A DNA stretch of 64,000 bases from the NCBI RefSeq assembly GCF_046630445.1, contig NC_092340.1:18082001-18146000 (forward strand). The letters are read 5' to 3'. Below the pieces are notes generated by a model. That model was given only the letters and a program-made list of their open reading frames with translations. It was not told where the DNA came from and did no database searches. Numbering within the stretch: the stretch's first letter is position 1; every line of letters starts with the position of its first letter. The stretch is from Rutidosis leptorrhynchoides. Its lineage: Eukaryota; Streptophyta; Magnoliopsida; Asterales; Asteraceae. This document shows positions 36,735-50,500 of the stretch, piece after piece. A program made the position numbers and the translations under genes.

Positions 36735-37385
36735 TGTTGGAAGCTTCGACGAGCCCAACACACCACTATAGAGGATCTTGACTATACTAGACTCACTACA
36801 CCAACACTTTGACGTTGGTTAGCCTTTAATTTTATAAATCCTTAGTGCACAATGTACTTAGGCGACAGTGTTGACCATATATCTTTAGGCGGTATAACCG
36901 ACCATGTATTACTTAGGCGGCAGAGCCGACCATATAATAAGAACAACAAAAGTGCACTAAGAACTTAAACACAAACTAAGGCTTGATCGGAAAACTTAAC
37001 AAAAACACTTATATTAAATTACAATTACAATATTACTTACAAGCTTTATCTTCTCTACTTTCGCTAACTCACACTCTTCTTCTCTTCTTCACAACTCACT
37101 TCTTATTTCACTCTTACAACTTCACACAACACAAATGAAATCTCCTCCCATATTTATACTACTCCATGGAACATTCTAGAACCTAGATATTTCCATAGAT
37201 ATATAAATATCTAGATATTTCTACAACCTACAAATATCTAGATTTTTCTTTTACATTTCAATTTCTAGATTTTTCTCTCATATTCTAATATCTAGATATT
37301 TTCTTATACATATTAATATCTAGATATTTTACCCATATACATTTACTAATTCCATATTATTCTAAATTTGCATTGTATTTTAACA
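36735..37385 (-). repeat. Copia LTR, minus orientation (651 bp)
   Basis: Bounded by TGTTGGAAGC and TATTTTAACA. It matches the plus-oriented LTR at 41796-42446 almost base for base in reverse complement. The primer-binding site lies to its left and the polypurine tract (as CTCCCCCTC) to its right, confirming minus orientation. Confidence 0.93.
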
Positions 37386-40300
37386 CTCCCCCTCAATGCA
37401 AATTTTCTTCCAACGATGTCTTGCAGACCATTCCAAGTGCTTCTCTGAATTTTGTAAACTTCGGTTTACTTAGGCTCTTGGTGAATATATCTGCTACCTG
37501 TTCATCTGTCTTTGTTGGCACCATCTTGATCTCCCCTTCAAGGACCTTCTCGCGAACATAGTGATAGTGTACTTCTATATGTTTTGTTCTTGCGTGAAAG
37601 ACTGGATTCTCTGCTAGACGTATAGCTGATAGGTTATCGCAGAAAAGCTCTACTTGATAGTCTGTTGATTGATGAAGATCTTCCATTAGTTATTTCAACC
37701 ATGTAATTTCTTGTGTTGCTGACGATGCTGATCGATATTCTGCTTCAGTGCTTGACAAGGATACTGTTGGTTGGCTCTTGCTGCACCATGATATTACTCC
37801 TGATCCAAGACTAAACATGTATCCAGTTGTTGACCGTCGTGTATCATAGTCTCCAACGTAATCGGCGTCACAATATCCAGTCACGTGACATTCTTTTGTT
37901 TTATTGTACAAAATGCCAAAGTTAATAGTGCCTTTAACATACCTTAAGATGCGTCGTACAACATCAAGGTGAGGCTTCTTCGGATTGCTCATGTATCGAC
38001 TAACCACTCCAACTGCATAAGATATGTCTGGCCGGCTTAGTGTGAGATAAATAAGACTTCCGACCATCTTTCGATACATGGTAACATCTTGAAGACTTTT
38101 TCCTTCATCTGCTCGTAGTTTTGTATTCGGATCCATCGGAGTTGAGATAGGTTTGCAATTAAGCATTCCGTACCTTTGTAAAAGATCTCGCGCATATTTC
38201 TGTTGTCCCAGAAATAATCCTTCTCTTTTCTGCTCTATTTCGAGTCCAAGAAAATGTTTGAGTTCTCCAAGCTCCTTCATATGAAATCTGATAGACAGAT
38301 TCTCTCTTGTTCTTTGAATCTCCTCATAGTGATCTCCCGTGATGATTAAGTCATCCACATATACTAGCACTATGGCTAGTTTTCCTTGATCTTGTTTCAC
38401 AAATAAACTAGAATCTGAAGGAGCAACTGTGAAACCACTTTTTACTAAAAACTCGCCAATCTTCCCGTACCAAGCTCTTGGAGCCTGCTTCAAGCCGTAT
38501 AGTGCTTTCTTTAATTTGCAGACATGGTCAGGATGGGACTTGTTCTCAAAGCCTCTTGGTTGCTCCATATAAATTTCTTTGTCAAGTTCTCCATGTAAGA
38601 AAGCGTTCTTGACATCCATCTGCCACAGCTTCCAAGATTTGCTAGCGGCTAAAGCTAGTAGAGCTCGAATTGTTGTGATCTTCGCCACTGGACTAAACGT
38701 TTCTTCATAATCCAGCCCATATTATTGAGAAAAACCTCTAGCAACAAGTCGAGCTTTATACCTTTCAATGGAGCCATCTGATCGAGTCTTCTCCTTGTAA
38801 ACCCATTTACAAGATATTGGTTTTACATCTTTTGGCTTTGGAACTAAACTCCATGTCTGGTTTTCTTTTAGTGAATTAATTTCTTCTTCCATCGCTTTCT
38901 GCCATTCTCGACTTTGTGCTGCTTCTTCATAAGTGGAAGGCTCAATATGTATTAATTCATCCACATGAGCAGCATTGGCATACCTCGGATTAGGTTGCCT
39001 CGACCTTGTTGATCTCCGTAATTCTTGCACATGCTCCCCGGCATCCATTTGGCTTGGACGAACCTCTTCGAATGTAGATTGATGTACCCCAGTTTTCCAT
39101 GGACTCGTTTCCTTAGAGTACGATCCATCTCCTTCTTTAATTGGATCCGATATGTGCTTTTTATGTTCTTCTTTCTCTTTTGGAACTTCTTCTAATCCAT
39201 GAGATTCTGGAAGCTCTATCTTTTGAGGTGACCACCATGAAGAAGCTTCATCAAATACCACATTTCTTGAAGTATGACACTTCCCAGTATTTGGATCACA
39301 ACATCTCCATCCTTTTCTTGATTCATCATAACCGACAAAAATGCACCGAATTGCCTTCTTATCAAATTTGCTTCGTAGATGATCTGGTACGAAGACGTAG
39401 CATACACATCCAAAAACCTTGAGATGGTTAACGGTTGGCTTGATCTTCCATAATCTTTCATATGGTGAAATATATTCCAACTTTGTTTGTGGGAGTCTGT
39501 TAATCACGTATGAAGCCGTCCTCATACATTCGGCCCAAAATTTTCCTGGTACTTTCTTACCATGAAGCATACTTCGACAGGTTTCAGCAAGATGACGATT
39601 CTTACGTTCTGCCACTCCATTCTGTTGTGGAGTATTAGGGCAAGTTAATTGCCTTCTGATCTTGTGATTCTTAAGATAGATATTGAACTCGGTTGATAAA
39701 TATTCTCCTCCATTATCTGTGCGTAAGCATCGAATCTTAGTATTGAGCTCACTTTCTACCTTGTTCTTGAACTCTTTAAACTTCAGAAAAGTCTCCGACT
39801 TCTCCTTCATGAAGTAAACCCACACATATTTTGAGAAGTCATCAATGAATGTCACCATATATTTCATACCTCCAAGTGATGTTTGTTTCACTGAGCCGAA
39901 AACATCTGAGTGTATGAGCTCTAGTGGTGTCTTGGACTGATGCGCTGACTCCTTGAATGGCAATTGGTGAGCTTTGCCAAATTGACATCCAGCACATATT
40001 GTATCTGTTCGGATATCAATTTGAGGAAGCCCATTTACTATGCGTTTTACCATCATCTCCTTTAACTTGTTGTAGCCCACATGCCCAAGACGTTCATGCC
40101 AAAGATCAGCCATCTCATTTTTTCGAGTCTTATCCACATAAGCTGTTTCAGCAGATAATACATAGACCGATTCTATTCTTCTTCCATGCATAACTGGATT
40201 GCCAACCACCTTTACTCTCTTGAATACGGACACATCTTCTGGTCCAAAGAGCACATAGTTCCCTTCTGCTGTCAATTGTGGTACTGACAGTAAATTCTTC

Positions 40301-41795
40301 TTTAGGCCAGGGACAAGATACACCTTCTCGAGTTGGAGCTTATGAGAGTCGCCTTCATTTGGAATTATTGTCTTTCCAATGTGAGAAATAGACAACCTTG
40401 AATTGTCGGCTGTCAACACGACTCTCTTTCCTTTGTAATCCTCCATTTCTTGCAGCTTCGTCTCATCATTGGTCATATGATTTGAGCACCCAGAATCAAT
40501 GATCCAATCATCTTTGTAGTTTATTTTTGACTTTAAGGTTGCTGCAAGAGCTTGATCATCCATGTCAGCTTCAACGGAGAGTCCTGCTTCTGCATCCCAT
40601 GTTTCCTCATTAATGGTTGCTTCGAATGTGACCTCTTTCTTCTCATCTCTTGCGGCGGCCACATTTCCTTCGAAAGTTCGCCTTCTGGGGAATCTACATT
40701 CTCGAGCAAAATGACCCTTCTTGCCACAATTGAAGCATTCACCATTCTTTCTCTTATCATTTTCCCCGTATTGTTGGCGATGATCTCTTCTTCCTTGTTG
40801 AGCTCCCCCTGAAGCGTTGCCTTTTGATTTTGGGTGACCCTTCCACCCATATGTCTTACTTTCTTTCATCGCCTCTTGTCTTCGAGATGTTGCTTTCTTT
40901 TTATTGGTGAAGAGTGCATCTTCTCCGTCTTTTACGGTTACTTCATTCATCTGCTTGGCTAATGCCTCTTGATTTGCCAATAGATTCTCCAACTCTATTA
41001 ATGATGGTTGAGTAGGCCATCCTCTCACAGCGGCTATAAATCCATTATACTCCGATCTTAAGCCGTGGATGATAATTCTCTTCATCCTTGCATCACTCAC
41101 TTTCTCTTCAGGAGCAAGTTGAGATATCTCACGGCAAATTGATTTCACCTTGGTGAAGTACTGAGAAATAGACAGACTTCCTTGTGAGATACCCGCGAGC
41201 TCATTTTCCAAGAGCTGGAGGCGTGCTTCATTCTTCTTTGAAAATAATTTTTCAAAAGTTTCCCAAGCTGCCTTTGGTGTTTTCTCATCACGGATGTGCT
41301 CCAATAGATCCTCCTCGATTGTAGTCTTCAATATAAATAAAGAATGTCACGTGACTGGATACATGTTTAGTCTTGGATCAGGAGTAATATCATGGTGCAG
41401 CAAGAGACAACCAACAGTATCCTTGTCAAGCACTGAAGCAGAATATCGATCGGCATCGTCAGCAACACAAGAAATTACATGGTTGAAACAACTAATGGAA
41501 GATCTTCATCAATCAACAGACTATCAAGTAGAGCTTTTCTGCGATAACCTATCAGCTATACGTCTAGCAGAGAATCCAGTCTTTCACGCAAGAACAAAAC
41601 ATATAGAAGTACACTATCACTATGTTCGCGAGAAGGTCCTTGAAGGGGAGATCAAGATGGTGCCAACAAAGACAGATGAACAGGTAGCAGATATATTCAC
41701 CAAGAGCCTAAGTAAACCGAAGTTTACAAAATTCAGAGAAGCACTTGGAATGGTCTGCAAGACATCGTTGGAAGAAAATTTGCATTGAGGGGGAG

Positions 41796-42446
41796 TGTTA
41801 AAATACAATGCAAATTTAGAATAATATGGAATTAGTAAATGTATATGGGTAAAATATCTAGATATTAATATGTATAAGAAAATATCTAGATATTAGAATA
41901 TGAGAGAAAAATCTAGAAATTGAAATGTAAAAGAAAAATCTAGATATTTGTAGGTTGTAGAAATATCTAGATATTTATATATCCATGGAAATATCTAGGT
42001 TCTAGAATGTTCCATGGAGTAGTATAAATATGGGAGGAGATTTCATTTGTGTTGTGTGAAGTTGTAAGAGTGAAATAAGAAGTGAGTTGTGAAGAAGAGA
42101 AGAAGAGTGTGAGTTAGCGAAAGTAGAGAAGATAAAGCTTGTAAGTAATATTGTAATTGTAATTTAATATAAGTGTTTTTGTTAAGTTTCCCGATCAAGC
42201 CTTAGTTTGTGTTTAAGTTCTTAGTACACTTTTGTTGTTCTTATTATATGGTCGGCTCTGCCGCCTAAGTAATACATGGTCGGTTATACCGCCTAAAGAT
42301 ATATGGTCAACACTGTCGCCTAAGTACATTGTGCACTAAGGATTTATAAAATTAAAGGCTAACCAACGTCAAAGTGTTGGTGTAGTGAGTCTAGTATAGT
42401 CAAGATCATCTATAGTGGTGTGTTGGGCTCGTCGAAGCTTCCAACA
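41796..42446 (+). repeat. Copia LTR, plus orientation (651 bp)
   Basis: Starts TGTTAAAATAC after the polypurine tract TGAGGGGGAG and ends GCTTCCAACA. A TATA box (GTATAAATATGGG) lies near 42022. The U3 carries several near-identical copies of ATATCTAGATAT, a palindrome, spread over about 41850-42000. Confidence 0.93.
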
Positions 42447-43917
42447 GACAACATTATGCAATCAACTTTAGTAGTGCTTAATATACTGATTAAACAAAAA
42501 TACTAAAAAGAATTAACCGATCAATATCAATATCAATATCAATATAAATATATAAAACTAAAACTATGACGCATCCTCTCAATAATATTATTAAAGGAGT
42601 TACCAAATATAAATGCACTAATTGGACGAAAATTGTGCAATTTATATAATCCAAATAATTTTGACCCATTTACCTTGTTTTGAGTTAAAATTCAAATGAC
42701 CGACATACTTATAAAAAGTTATTTAGTAGTTATAGCACTTGTCAAATGAAGCCTTCAAGTGTTCCATGTTTACCCGTAACCATTGCCAATTAACCCATGT
42801 AGTTTGCAAATGAACCTACAAATCAACTGCTGGCCCATTAAAGACTCCAAATGGGTTACAAGTAGCTGCAAATAGATGTACAAAAAAATCACATCCGATC
42901 CATCTATTTATATAAATATGTAGAGATAGAAAAACACTTGTACCATATTAGTCAATGTACATCACAAAACATAAAGTGCAAGTTACTTTAATATTCCAAC
43001 AACAGAATGCATATCATAATTACTCTCAAAAATCATATCATCGTTACTTTTTACCGATCATACCCGCAACCACCTGCAATAAGCCATTATTGACTGATTG
43101 AGAAATCGAAACTTTGGAAGTGCATGTCAACACACAAGCTAAAACTTCAAGTAGAAAAAAGTTATCATCATTGTCATTTAGACTACCATAATGAGATGGG
43201 ATACTCACTTCGCTTAACGCAAGTCGCTTAACGCAAGTCGCTTAACACAGGTGGAGGAACTTGCTTAGACGATTCAAAGGAATCAGCATGGGCCTCACGA
43301 ATGCAGGAAGGAACATACCTAAATATAACAATATAAATCAAATAACAAACCTTGCTTAGGATTTGGAAGAATGAAAACGTATAATAAAGATCCACGACGA
43401 AGAAAAAAGCAAACCTAATTTAGAACGACATCGTTGATCTTGCACTAACAAATTAAATAGTTCTTATCATCGGCGTGGATGTTTGGAAGATTAGTATCTA
43501 CAAACGCTAATAGAATCGATTTAAATAAAAAAGAAACAGACTTATAAACAGATTTCAGTCAGAATTGAAGATGATAATGGATGAAGAAGACTGAATAATA
43601 ATGGATGAAGAAGATGAATTAAGAAAACGAAATGGATTAGGTATCCATTAGTTATCCAAGAAGAGGTCGTCAGATGGATGAAGAAGATGAATTGATCTGC
43701 ATTTACTCCGTAGTTTGGTCAAGAGGGATCCGAATAGAAAATTTTAAGGTCCACGTATTTTTTTAAGGGTATTAAGGGTATAATCTTGATTAAGAATGAT
43801 TTATTAGCTAATATTTTAAGTGGATGGGGTATTATGATGTAATTTTCTAATCTAACGGTAATTAAGGGGTTTTGAAAACAATTATTAGCTAATCGAGACT
43901 CTCCTTTAATGTATATA

Positions 43918-44581
43918 TCTATATCTATAGTTAATATTAAAATCCTACAATAATGATGTCATAATTAGGCTAATTCATTTGTTAAGAAAAAATCAAAAAA
44001 AAAAAAAAGAAAAAAATCTAAGCATGATGGATGATATCATTAATCTAAATAATTTTGAATTAAAATTAAATCTTATTAATTAGTTATTATTATTGCTAAT
44101 TCCTTTGTTAAGAAAAAATCAAAAAGAAAAAAATCTAAGCATGGTGGATGATTTCATTAATCTAAATAATTTTGAATTAAAATTAAATCTTATTAATTAA
44201 TTATTATTATTAAATCTTATTAATAATTATTTTATTATTAAAATTAAATAATTTTGAATTATTTTAATTAATTATTTTGAATTGAGTACGAGAAGGTATA
44301 AAAGCTAGGCTGAAGGAAACCAATTCTAAATTTATATTTTAATTACAATTTTAAAATAAAATAACAATCAATATTATCTCTTATGATTGGATGTGGATTG
44401 TTTAATATGCATTTTAGATGTTTGATAAAATGTTCAGCTGACGAGTTTTTTAGTCGAACTCTGTGGTTCCACGGGTCATTAAACTAAATGACTTTAGCAT
44501 TTACGTTCACTTAATACCTAAAACATATCATTAAACTGTTTCATTTAAACAAACCCGTGGTTTCACGGGTCATTTCACTAG
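43918..44581 (+). mobile_element. Small non-autonomous Helitron
   Basis: Begins TCTATATCTATAGTTAATATT after an A and ends with hairpin AACCCGTGGTTTCACGGGT then CATTTCACTAG followed by T, fitting Helitron ends. A second, similar hairpin lies at about 44460-44480 with a decayed CTAA-type end. Inside, a ~115-bp AT-rich unit (from TTTGTTAAGAAAAAATC to TTAAATCTTATTAATTA) is tandemly duplicated at about 43978-44090 and 44103-44200. Confidence 0.65.
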
Positions 44582-47500
44582 TAGTGATTATATATATTAT
44601 ATATAGTTTTATATTACGGTAATTATTTATTATGGTAATGGTGATAATACAAAAAATTAAAATGTATTAACTCTTATTTTGTTGAAAAAAGAATATACTA
44701 GGAGTAATTTTTTATTGTTTTCAAAAAGGGTAACGATATGTAAATAACCAATTTTATTATATACACAATCATTTATGGTTTACACTATTGTACTATCTCT
44801 TTTATCTATTAAAAGAGAAGCATAATCTTTCTTCCTACAAAATAGGACCTCTTTTATGACCCTAGGATCAATTACACTATTAAATCTTAACCATTCAATT
44901 CACACATTAGCTAACAAAAAAAAGTGATTAGCTAATCAAAACTTGAAATGCCTTAAATACCCTTTAAAAGTTAAAATAATTGCTGGAATAAACAATTAAA
45001 ACACACCGTACACAATCAAAATAGGGGCTCACAAAAGATGATCAGTTTTCACGTTCACAAAGAAACCCTAGGCTTCTTCCCCAAAATGAAGGACGAAATC
45101 TTATGAAAATAAGATGGGTTTCGCCCAAAATTTGGAGATAAGCAAGTTGAAAATTTGTTCAAAGATTTCCGTCAATTGATTGTCTCATCTAATCACATAT
45201 AAACAATAATCGATCGTATATGAACGTTTATCACTTTTTTGCTCTGAAATATGTTCAAGGATTTCGCAGAAATCATTTTTGTTTGTAGCTTCCGTCATAA
45301 AATCAATCATTATCATGAATCAACTGAATACGTACGTTAACTGTTGTTTTCATATATTCCTTATGTGTTTTATCTATTCCTTATGATGTTGATTTTCGTT
45401 AAAGTTGAATGGTTGTTAATACATAGATATAAATTATAAAAGTTCTTTTACCTCTTTTGTCTAATTAATAGTGTTTGAAGATTGAAATTTTTAATATTTT
45501 TTCATCGGGTATGATTAGGAAAATGGATGTATGAAATTTAGATGATTCTTTTTCTCATGCATATAAACCATTTGATGAAATGCTTGCATAACACAAATTA
45601 AGTTAATATTGTGTTTTGATATTGTACACATCTAAGAACCAAAGAGTTGAACCAAGAGAATGTTAGACAAGTGATTCTTGCCCGTCCTGTTATTGGTATA
45701 GCCTTCCCTTTACAAACCATAAATCAATTAATGATTTATCAATCACGCTCAAAATCTATTTCAACTATACCACCAATTTGGATCAATTCTGGCAACTAAA
45801 TTGCTAAATGGAAGGGGTTTTCTTTTAATATCATAACTGCAATATTGCAACATGTATGCAGGTTTCAACCTAAATTGTTACTTTCTTTGAAAAATGGATG
45901 TTTAGTAATCAAATCTCCTTAATACTGATTTGAATTGATAACCTTTGTTAACTCTTATTCAATTTTTATTTTAGCGTTGATTAGCTTAAAGTTGTGTTAA
46001 CCTTTTCAAATGGAAATGGAAAGTATGATTTTGTAAATGTTGATCGAGTGATATGTTAAGTTTGTAGACACGATACTCGCACTATATTCGATGAATGTTT
46101 TTACACTATTTGAAAATTGTTTAAGTGGTCGATTAATAATTAAATCGCATATTGTATCATATTGTTGTGAAAATACAGCGAAAATCATGTTATCTCTTAC
46201 GAAGAAATAGTGCAGACAACCGAGTGGTTAACGATGGAAGCCGCTAATTGAAGATGTATTTCTCAATCCCTATTATTGACAACATCAGACAATGAATGAT
46301 GCTAATATACTATCTGAAAATTATACGTTCATTGTCTCATTTGAAATATGTACTTATCTCATTCTTTTAAATGATTAATACTCTTATCAATTGTTAACAT
46401 TTGCTATCTGTTTTTTAACTTTTGTTTTAGGTGTTGCCGAATCTGTAAACCGCTGATTAGCTTGGGTTACCCTATTCAAATGGAATGTATTATTTTGTAT
46501 ACGTTGATCGAGTGACATGTTAATTTTGTAGACATGATATTCACAGTATATTGGTTGAATGTTGTACATATGGTTATTATCATGATGTGGTTTTGTATAT
46601 ATTTGGAAGGTGAATACATTTTGATACTTGAAATGTGAGTTTAAGCAATCTAGATCGAGTTTATAAAACACCATATTTCTGTAAGATGATATTGATCAAT
46701 CCTTAATTAGCGATGTTACTTAATTACGGATTGATCAATTGGCGCCATCCGTGGGACACGTTTTACGAATTAAACTGAAATTTTTTTGTTTTATGCCGTT
46801 AAAACAATTAATTCGACGGTTTAATTTCAATCGTGTTTTTGTTGTGATGATTTGCAGGTGCATACATCTAAAATCGGCGGCGAATTGCTTGATTGCTTAG
46901 AATTATGAGTAATATTGGAAATAATAGTGATGTAGTGGTCGCTGTGCGAGCGAATGCCCAAAAAAGAGGAAAAAAGCGAAAGTCCGCTAAAATGTATCAT
47001 AATTGGCAATTTGCGCCAATTAGTTTCCCTAAAATGCAGAGCGATGATTTCTCTGAAATGCCGATAATGGTATCGTGCAAAATCGCAGAAGCTGATATCA
47101 CAGTCATGAAAGTCCATGTCGACAACGGCAGTAGCGTTGATATTATTTACGAACAATGCTTCGCTCAATTGCCAGAAAGTATTAAAACAAACCTGCAAAC
47201 AACCGCAGTTTCACTAACCGGTTTTGCAGGAGAATCTTCATTACCTATAGGTGTTTTGTCATTAAACATCGAGTTAGCTGATGTTAATGATGACGCTTTG
47301 GTGCGACAAGCGCGATTAGATTTTTATGTTATGCGAGCCTATTCTCGCTATAACATGCTGCTGGGAAGAACCGCTATAAGTAAATTTGGAATTGTCCCGT
47401 CTACAATTCATGGCATGATTAAGTTTCCAACATATAAGGGAGTTGCCACAATATGTTCAATGAGCATTATGCCTATTTGTGCGGCTGTTAACGTAAAAAC

Positions 47501-50500
47501 CACAGGGCAAGAACCTGTTGATGGTGCGGATGATATGGAAATAATTAATCCCGCATATCCAGAACAGAAAATCAAAGTAGGACGCAATGTTAGTGCGGAT
47601 ACTAGAAAGCAAATTGTGCAATTACTTGTCCAGTATATGGATGTTTTTGCCTGGTGCGAAAACGATATGACTGGTGTTCCGCGTCATATTGCGGAACACG
47701 GGCTTAATGTGAATCCAGCTCTAAAACCCGTAGTGCAAAAGCGAAGGGGTATGGCCCCAGATCGCGTAAAATGGTTGTGTGAAGAAGTAACAAAATTGGT
47801 AAGAGCCGGAATTTTGCGCGAAGTCCAATACCAATCATGGATTGCGAATCCAGTATTGGTGAAAAAACCTGATGGTTCTTGGAGAATGTGTATTGATTAC
47901 AAAGATTTGAATAAAGCGTGCCCCAAGGATAACTATCCGCTTCCAGAAATTGATCTGAAAGTGGAATCTTTACATGCTTTTTCATATAAATATTTTTTGG
48001 ACGCGGCAAGAGGATATCATCAGATCCCTATGGAGCAAGAAGACGCAGATAAAACCGCATTTCATACAGGCAAAGGCATATATTGCTATATCATGATGCC
48101 TTTCGGTTTAATCAATGCAGGCGCGACATATCAACGGTTGATTGATACCGCGTTTGATAAACAAATAGGGCGTAATCTTGAAGCTTATGTAGATGATTTA
48201 GTCATCAAAAGCACGACGCAAGAGCGAAACGGAAGGGAAATTTTTGGGATATCTTGTTACAGAACAAGGTATTCAAGCTAATCCAAAAAAGATCGCGGCT
48301 ATAGAAAATATGACCGTGCCAAAAACGGTCAAAGAAGTGCAAAGTTTGACGGGAAAGCTAGCCGCATTAACGTGCTTCTTGTCTAAAGCCGCGGAAAGGC
48401 AGTTGCCATTTTTCAAAACCTTAAAAGGTTGATTGAAGCAAAAGAATTTTGCTTGGTCCAGCGAAGCAGAATCTGCGTTTCAGGAGATGAAAACGTTGTT
48501 AAAAACTTTGCCTACACTAACAGCTCCGGTTCATGGCGAAACTCTTTATCTTTATATTTCAGTAGCAAACGAAGCTTTTAGCTCAGTTTTGATTGCGGAA
48601 AGGGACAAAATACAAAAGCCAGTGTATTTTGTTAGTAAAGCTCTTACGGGGAGTGAAATAAACTATGCGCCGATTGAAAAGTTTGTGTATGCGCTCATTT
48701 TAACAACGCGAAGGCTACGAAGATATTTTCAAGGGCATCCCGTGCATGTATTAACTAATCTACCAATCAGGCAAATCTTTACAAAGCCAGAGATATCTGG
48801 TAGACTCGCATTATGGGCGGTAGAATTAGGTGCATATCAAATATCTTACCTTCCGCGTAGCGCGGAAAAAGGACAAGTTATGGCGGATTATCTCGCTGAA
48901 CTGTCTGGAGAGTTGGAGGTGATTAACGAGCGAACCGCACTAAAACCTGAACACGGTGAAACTTGGGATTTATTTACTGATGGTGCTTCGTGTGCAGAAG
49001 GTGCAGGTGCGGGTTTAGTTTTGGCAAGTTCAAGCGGTGAAGAGCATACTTATGCTCTGCGGTTTAATTTTGACGTAACAAACAATGAGGCAGAGTATGA
49101 GGCATTGCTTGCAGGTTTAAATATTGCGCGAAAAATGAATATTGTTAAGTTGCGTGCATTTACGGATTTGCAGTTAGTAGCGAATCAGTTTAATGGATCT
49201 TTTGACGCGCATGATCCCTCTATGCAGAAATACTTGCAGTTATTGAAAGAAATGGCAATGCGATTTGAGCATTTCGAACTCGCGCAAGTGCCAATAAGCC
49301 AAAACAAAAAGGCGGATGCGTTGAGCAAATTGGCTGCTTTAACGTTCTCGCACTTTCAAAAACAAGTATAGGTTGAGGAATTACCAAGTAAATCAATAGA
49401 TAGTGACTTAATGGTTGCATCTGTTACAGAAGAACAGCAAAATTGGATGAACCCAATTCTACAATATATCCGCAGTGATATTCTGCCAGATGATGGTCGC
49501 GAAGCCCGTTTAGTAAGAGAGCGAGCACCGATGTATATCATCCAAGATGATATCTTATATCGCAAATCATATTGCGGGCCAATGATGCGTTGTGTCGGCC
49601 CAATCGAGGCATAAATGATTATAGAAGTGCATAATGGTACTTGTGCACTGCATTCAGGCTACAAAACTATCGCAGCAAAAATTATGCGAATGGGATACTT
49701 TTGGCCATCCCTATACCGCGATGTAGCAAAAATTGTTAAACGCTGTAAAAGTTGCCAAAGGCATGCTCCGCAGAATCGAATGCCGCGGCATGATATGATT
49801 CCTGTTAATTCACCATGGCCGTTTAATAAATGGGCTATTGACATTGTAGGGCCATTTCCTGCAGGCCCTGGAAATGTTAAATTCCTGATTGTCGCGATTG
49901 ATTACTTTACCAAATGGGTTGAAGCTAAGGCGGTTCGCACTATTACTGGTGTGCAAGTGCGAAATTTTGTATGGGAATACATTGTTTGCCGATTTGGCAT
50001 TCCGCGAGAATTGGTTAGCGATAATGGTGCTCAAATAGCGAAAGATCCTTTTAAGACATGGTGCACTGATTTAAATATTATACAAAAATTTACATCAGTG
50101 TCGCACCCACAGACTAACGGTTTATGCGAAGTAACCAATCGTGACATAGTAAGCGGTACTAAAAAGAGATTATGTGAAAAGAGAACAGGTTGGGCAGATG
50201 AATTACCCAATGTGTTATGGGCACATCGCATAACATTTAAGAAAAGCACAGGTGAAACACTTTTTAGCTTGGTGTATGGTTCTGAGGCAGTCATTCCTGC
50301 GGAAATTCTGGTACCAACGCATAGAATAGTTAACTTTGAAGAAGAAGCAAATGATGCTGCGTTGAGCGAAAATCTGAATTTCATTGAGGAGCGGCGATTA
50401 ATGGCTGCTATTAGAGAAGCGAATAATAAGCAGCAAATTGCTAAGTATTATAACAAAAGAGTGCGTGCTTTGTCTTTCGCTATAGGCGAATGGGTGTTGC

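Larger units (their letters stand above)
36278..42446. mobile_element. Rearranged Ty1/copia with inverted outer ends, TSD GACAA
   Basis: A 6.2-kb insertion bordered by GACAA (36273-36277 and 42447-42451). From left to right: a ~90-bp U5 end in minus orientation; a gag start and leader in minus orientation with a primer-binding site near 36721-36734; a full LTR in minus orientation (36735-37385); RNase H, RT, integrase and gag in minus orientation (about 37390-41331); then, switched to plus, an RNase H end (about 41340-41788) and a full LTR (41796-42446). Copia hallmarks include the CCHC knuckle CFNCGKKGHFAREC, the integrase GVAERKNRHL and the [12 protein letters not shown]. Both outer termini are therefore U5 ends. 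The LTRs differ at only a few sites, so it is young. It is broken, with about two visible breaks in pol besides the altered order. Confidence 0.88.
34512..43916 (-). mobile_element. Candidate Helitron shell interrupted by a copia element
   Basis: At 34512 the minus strand reads ACCGCGGGTCTTTAACTAA then T, a decayed Helitron 3' end. Near 43890-43916 the minus strand reads TATATACATTAAAGGAGAG, similar to the 5' end of the element at 44796. Between them, outside the copia (36278-42446), about 3.2 kb is AT-rich and non-coding by eye. The exact right end and its TC are not clear, so this is a structural inference. Confidence 0.35.
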
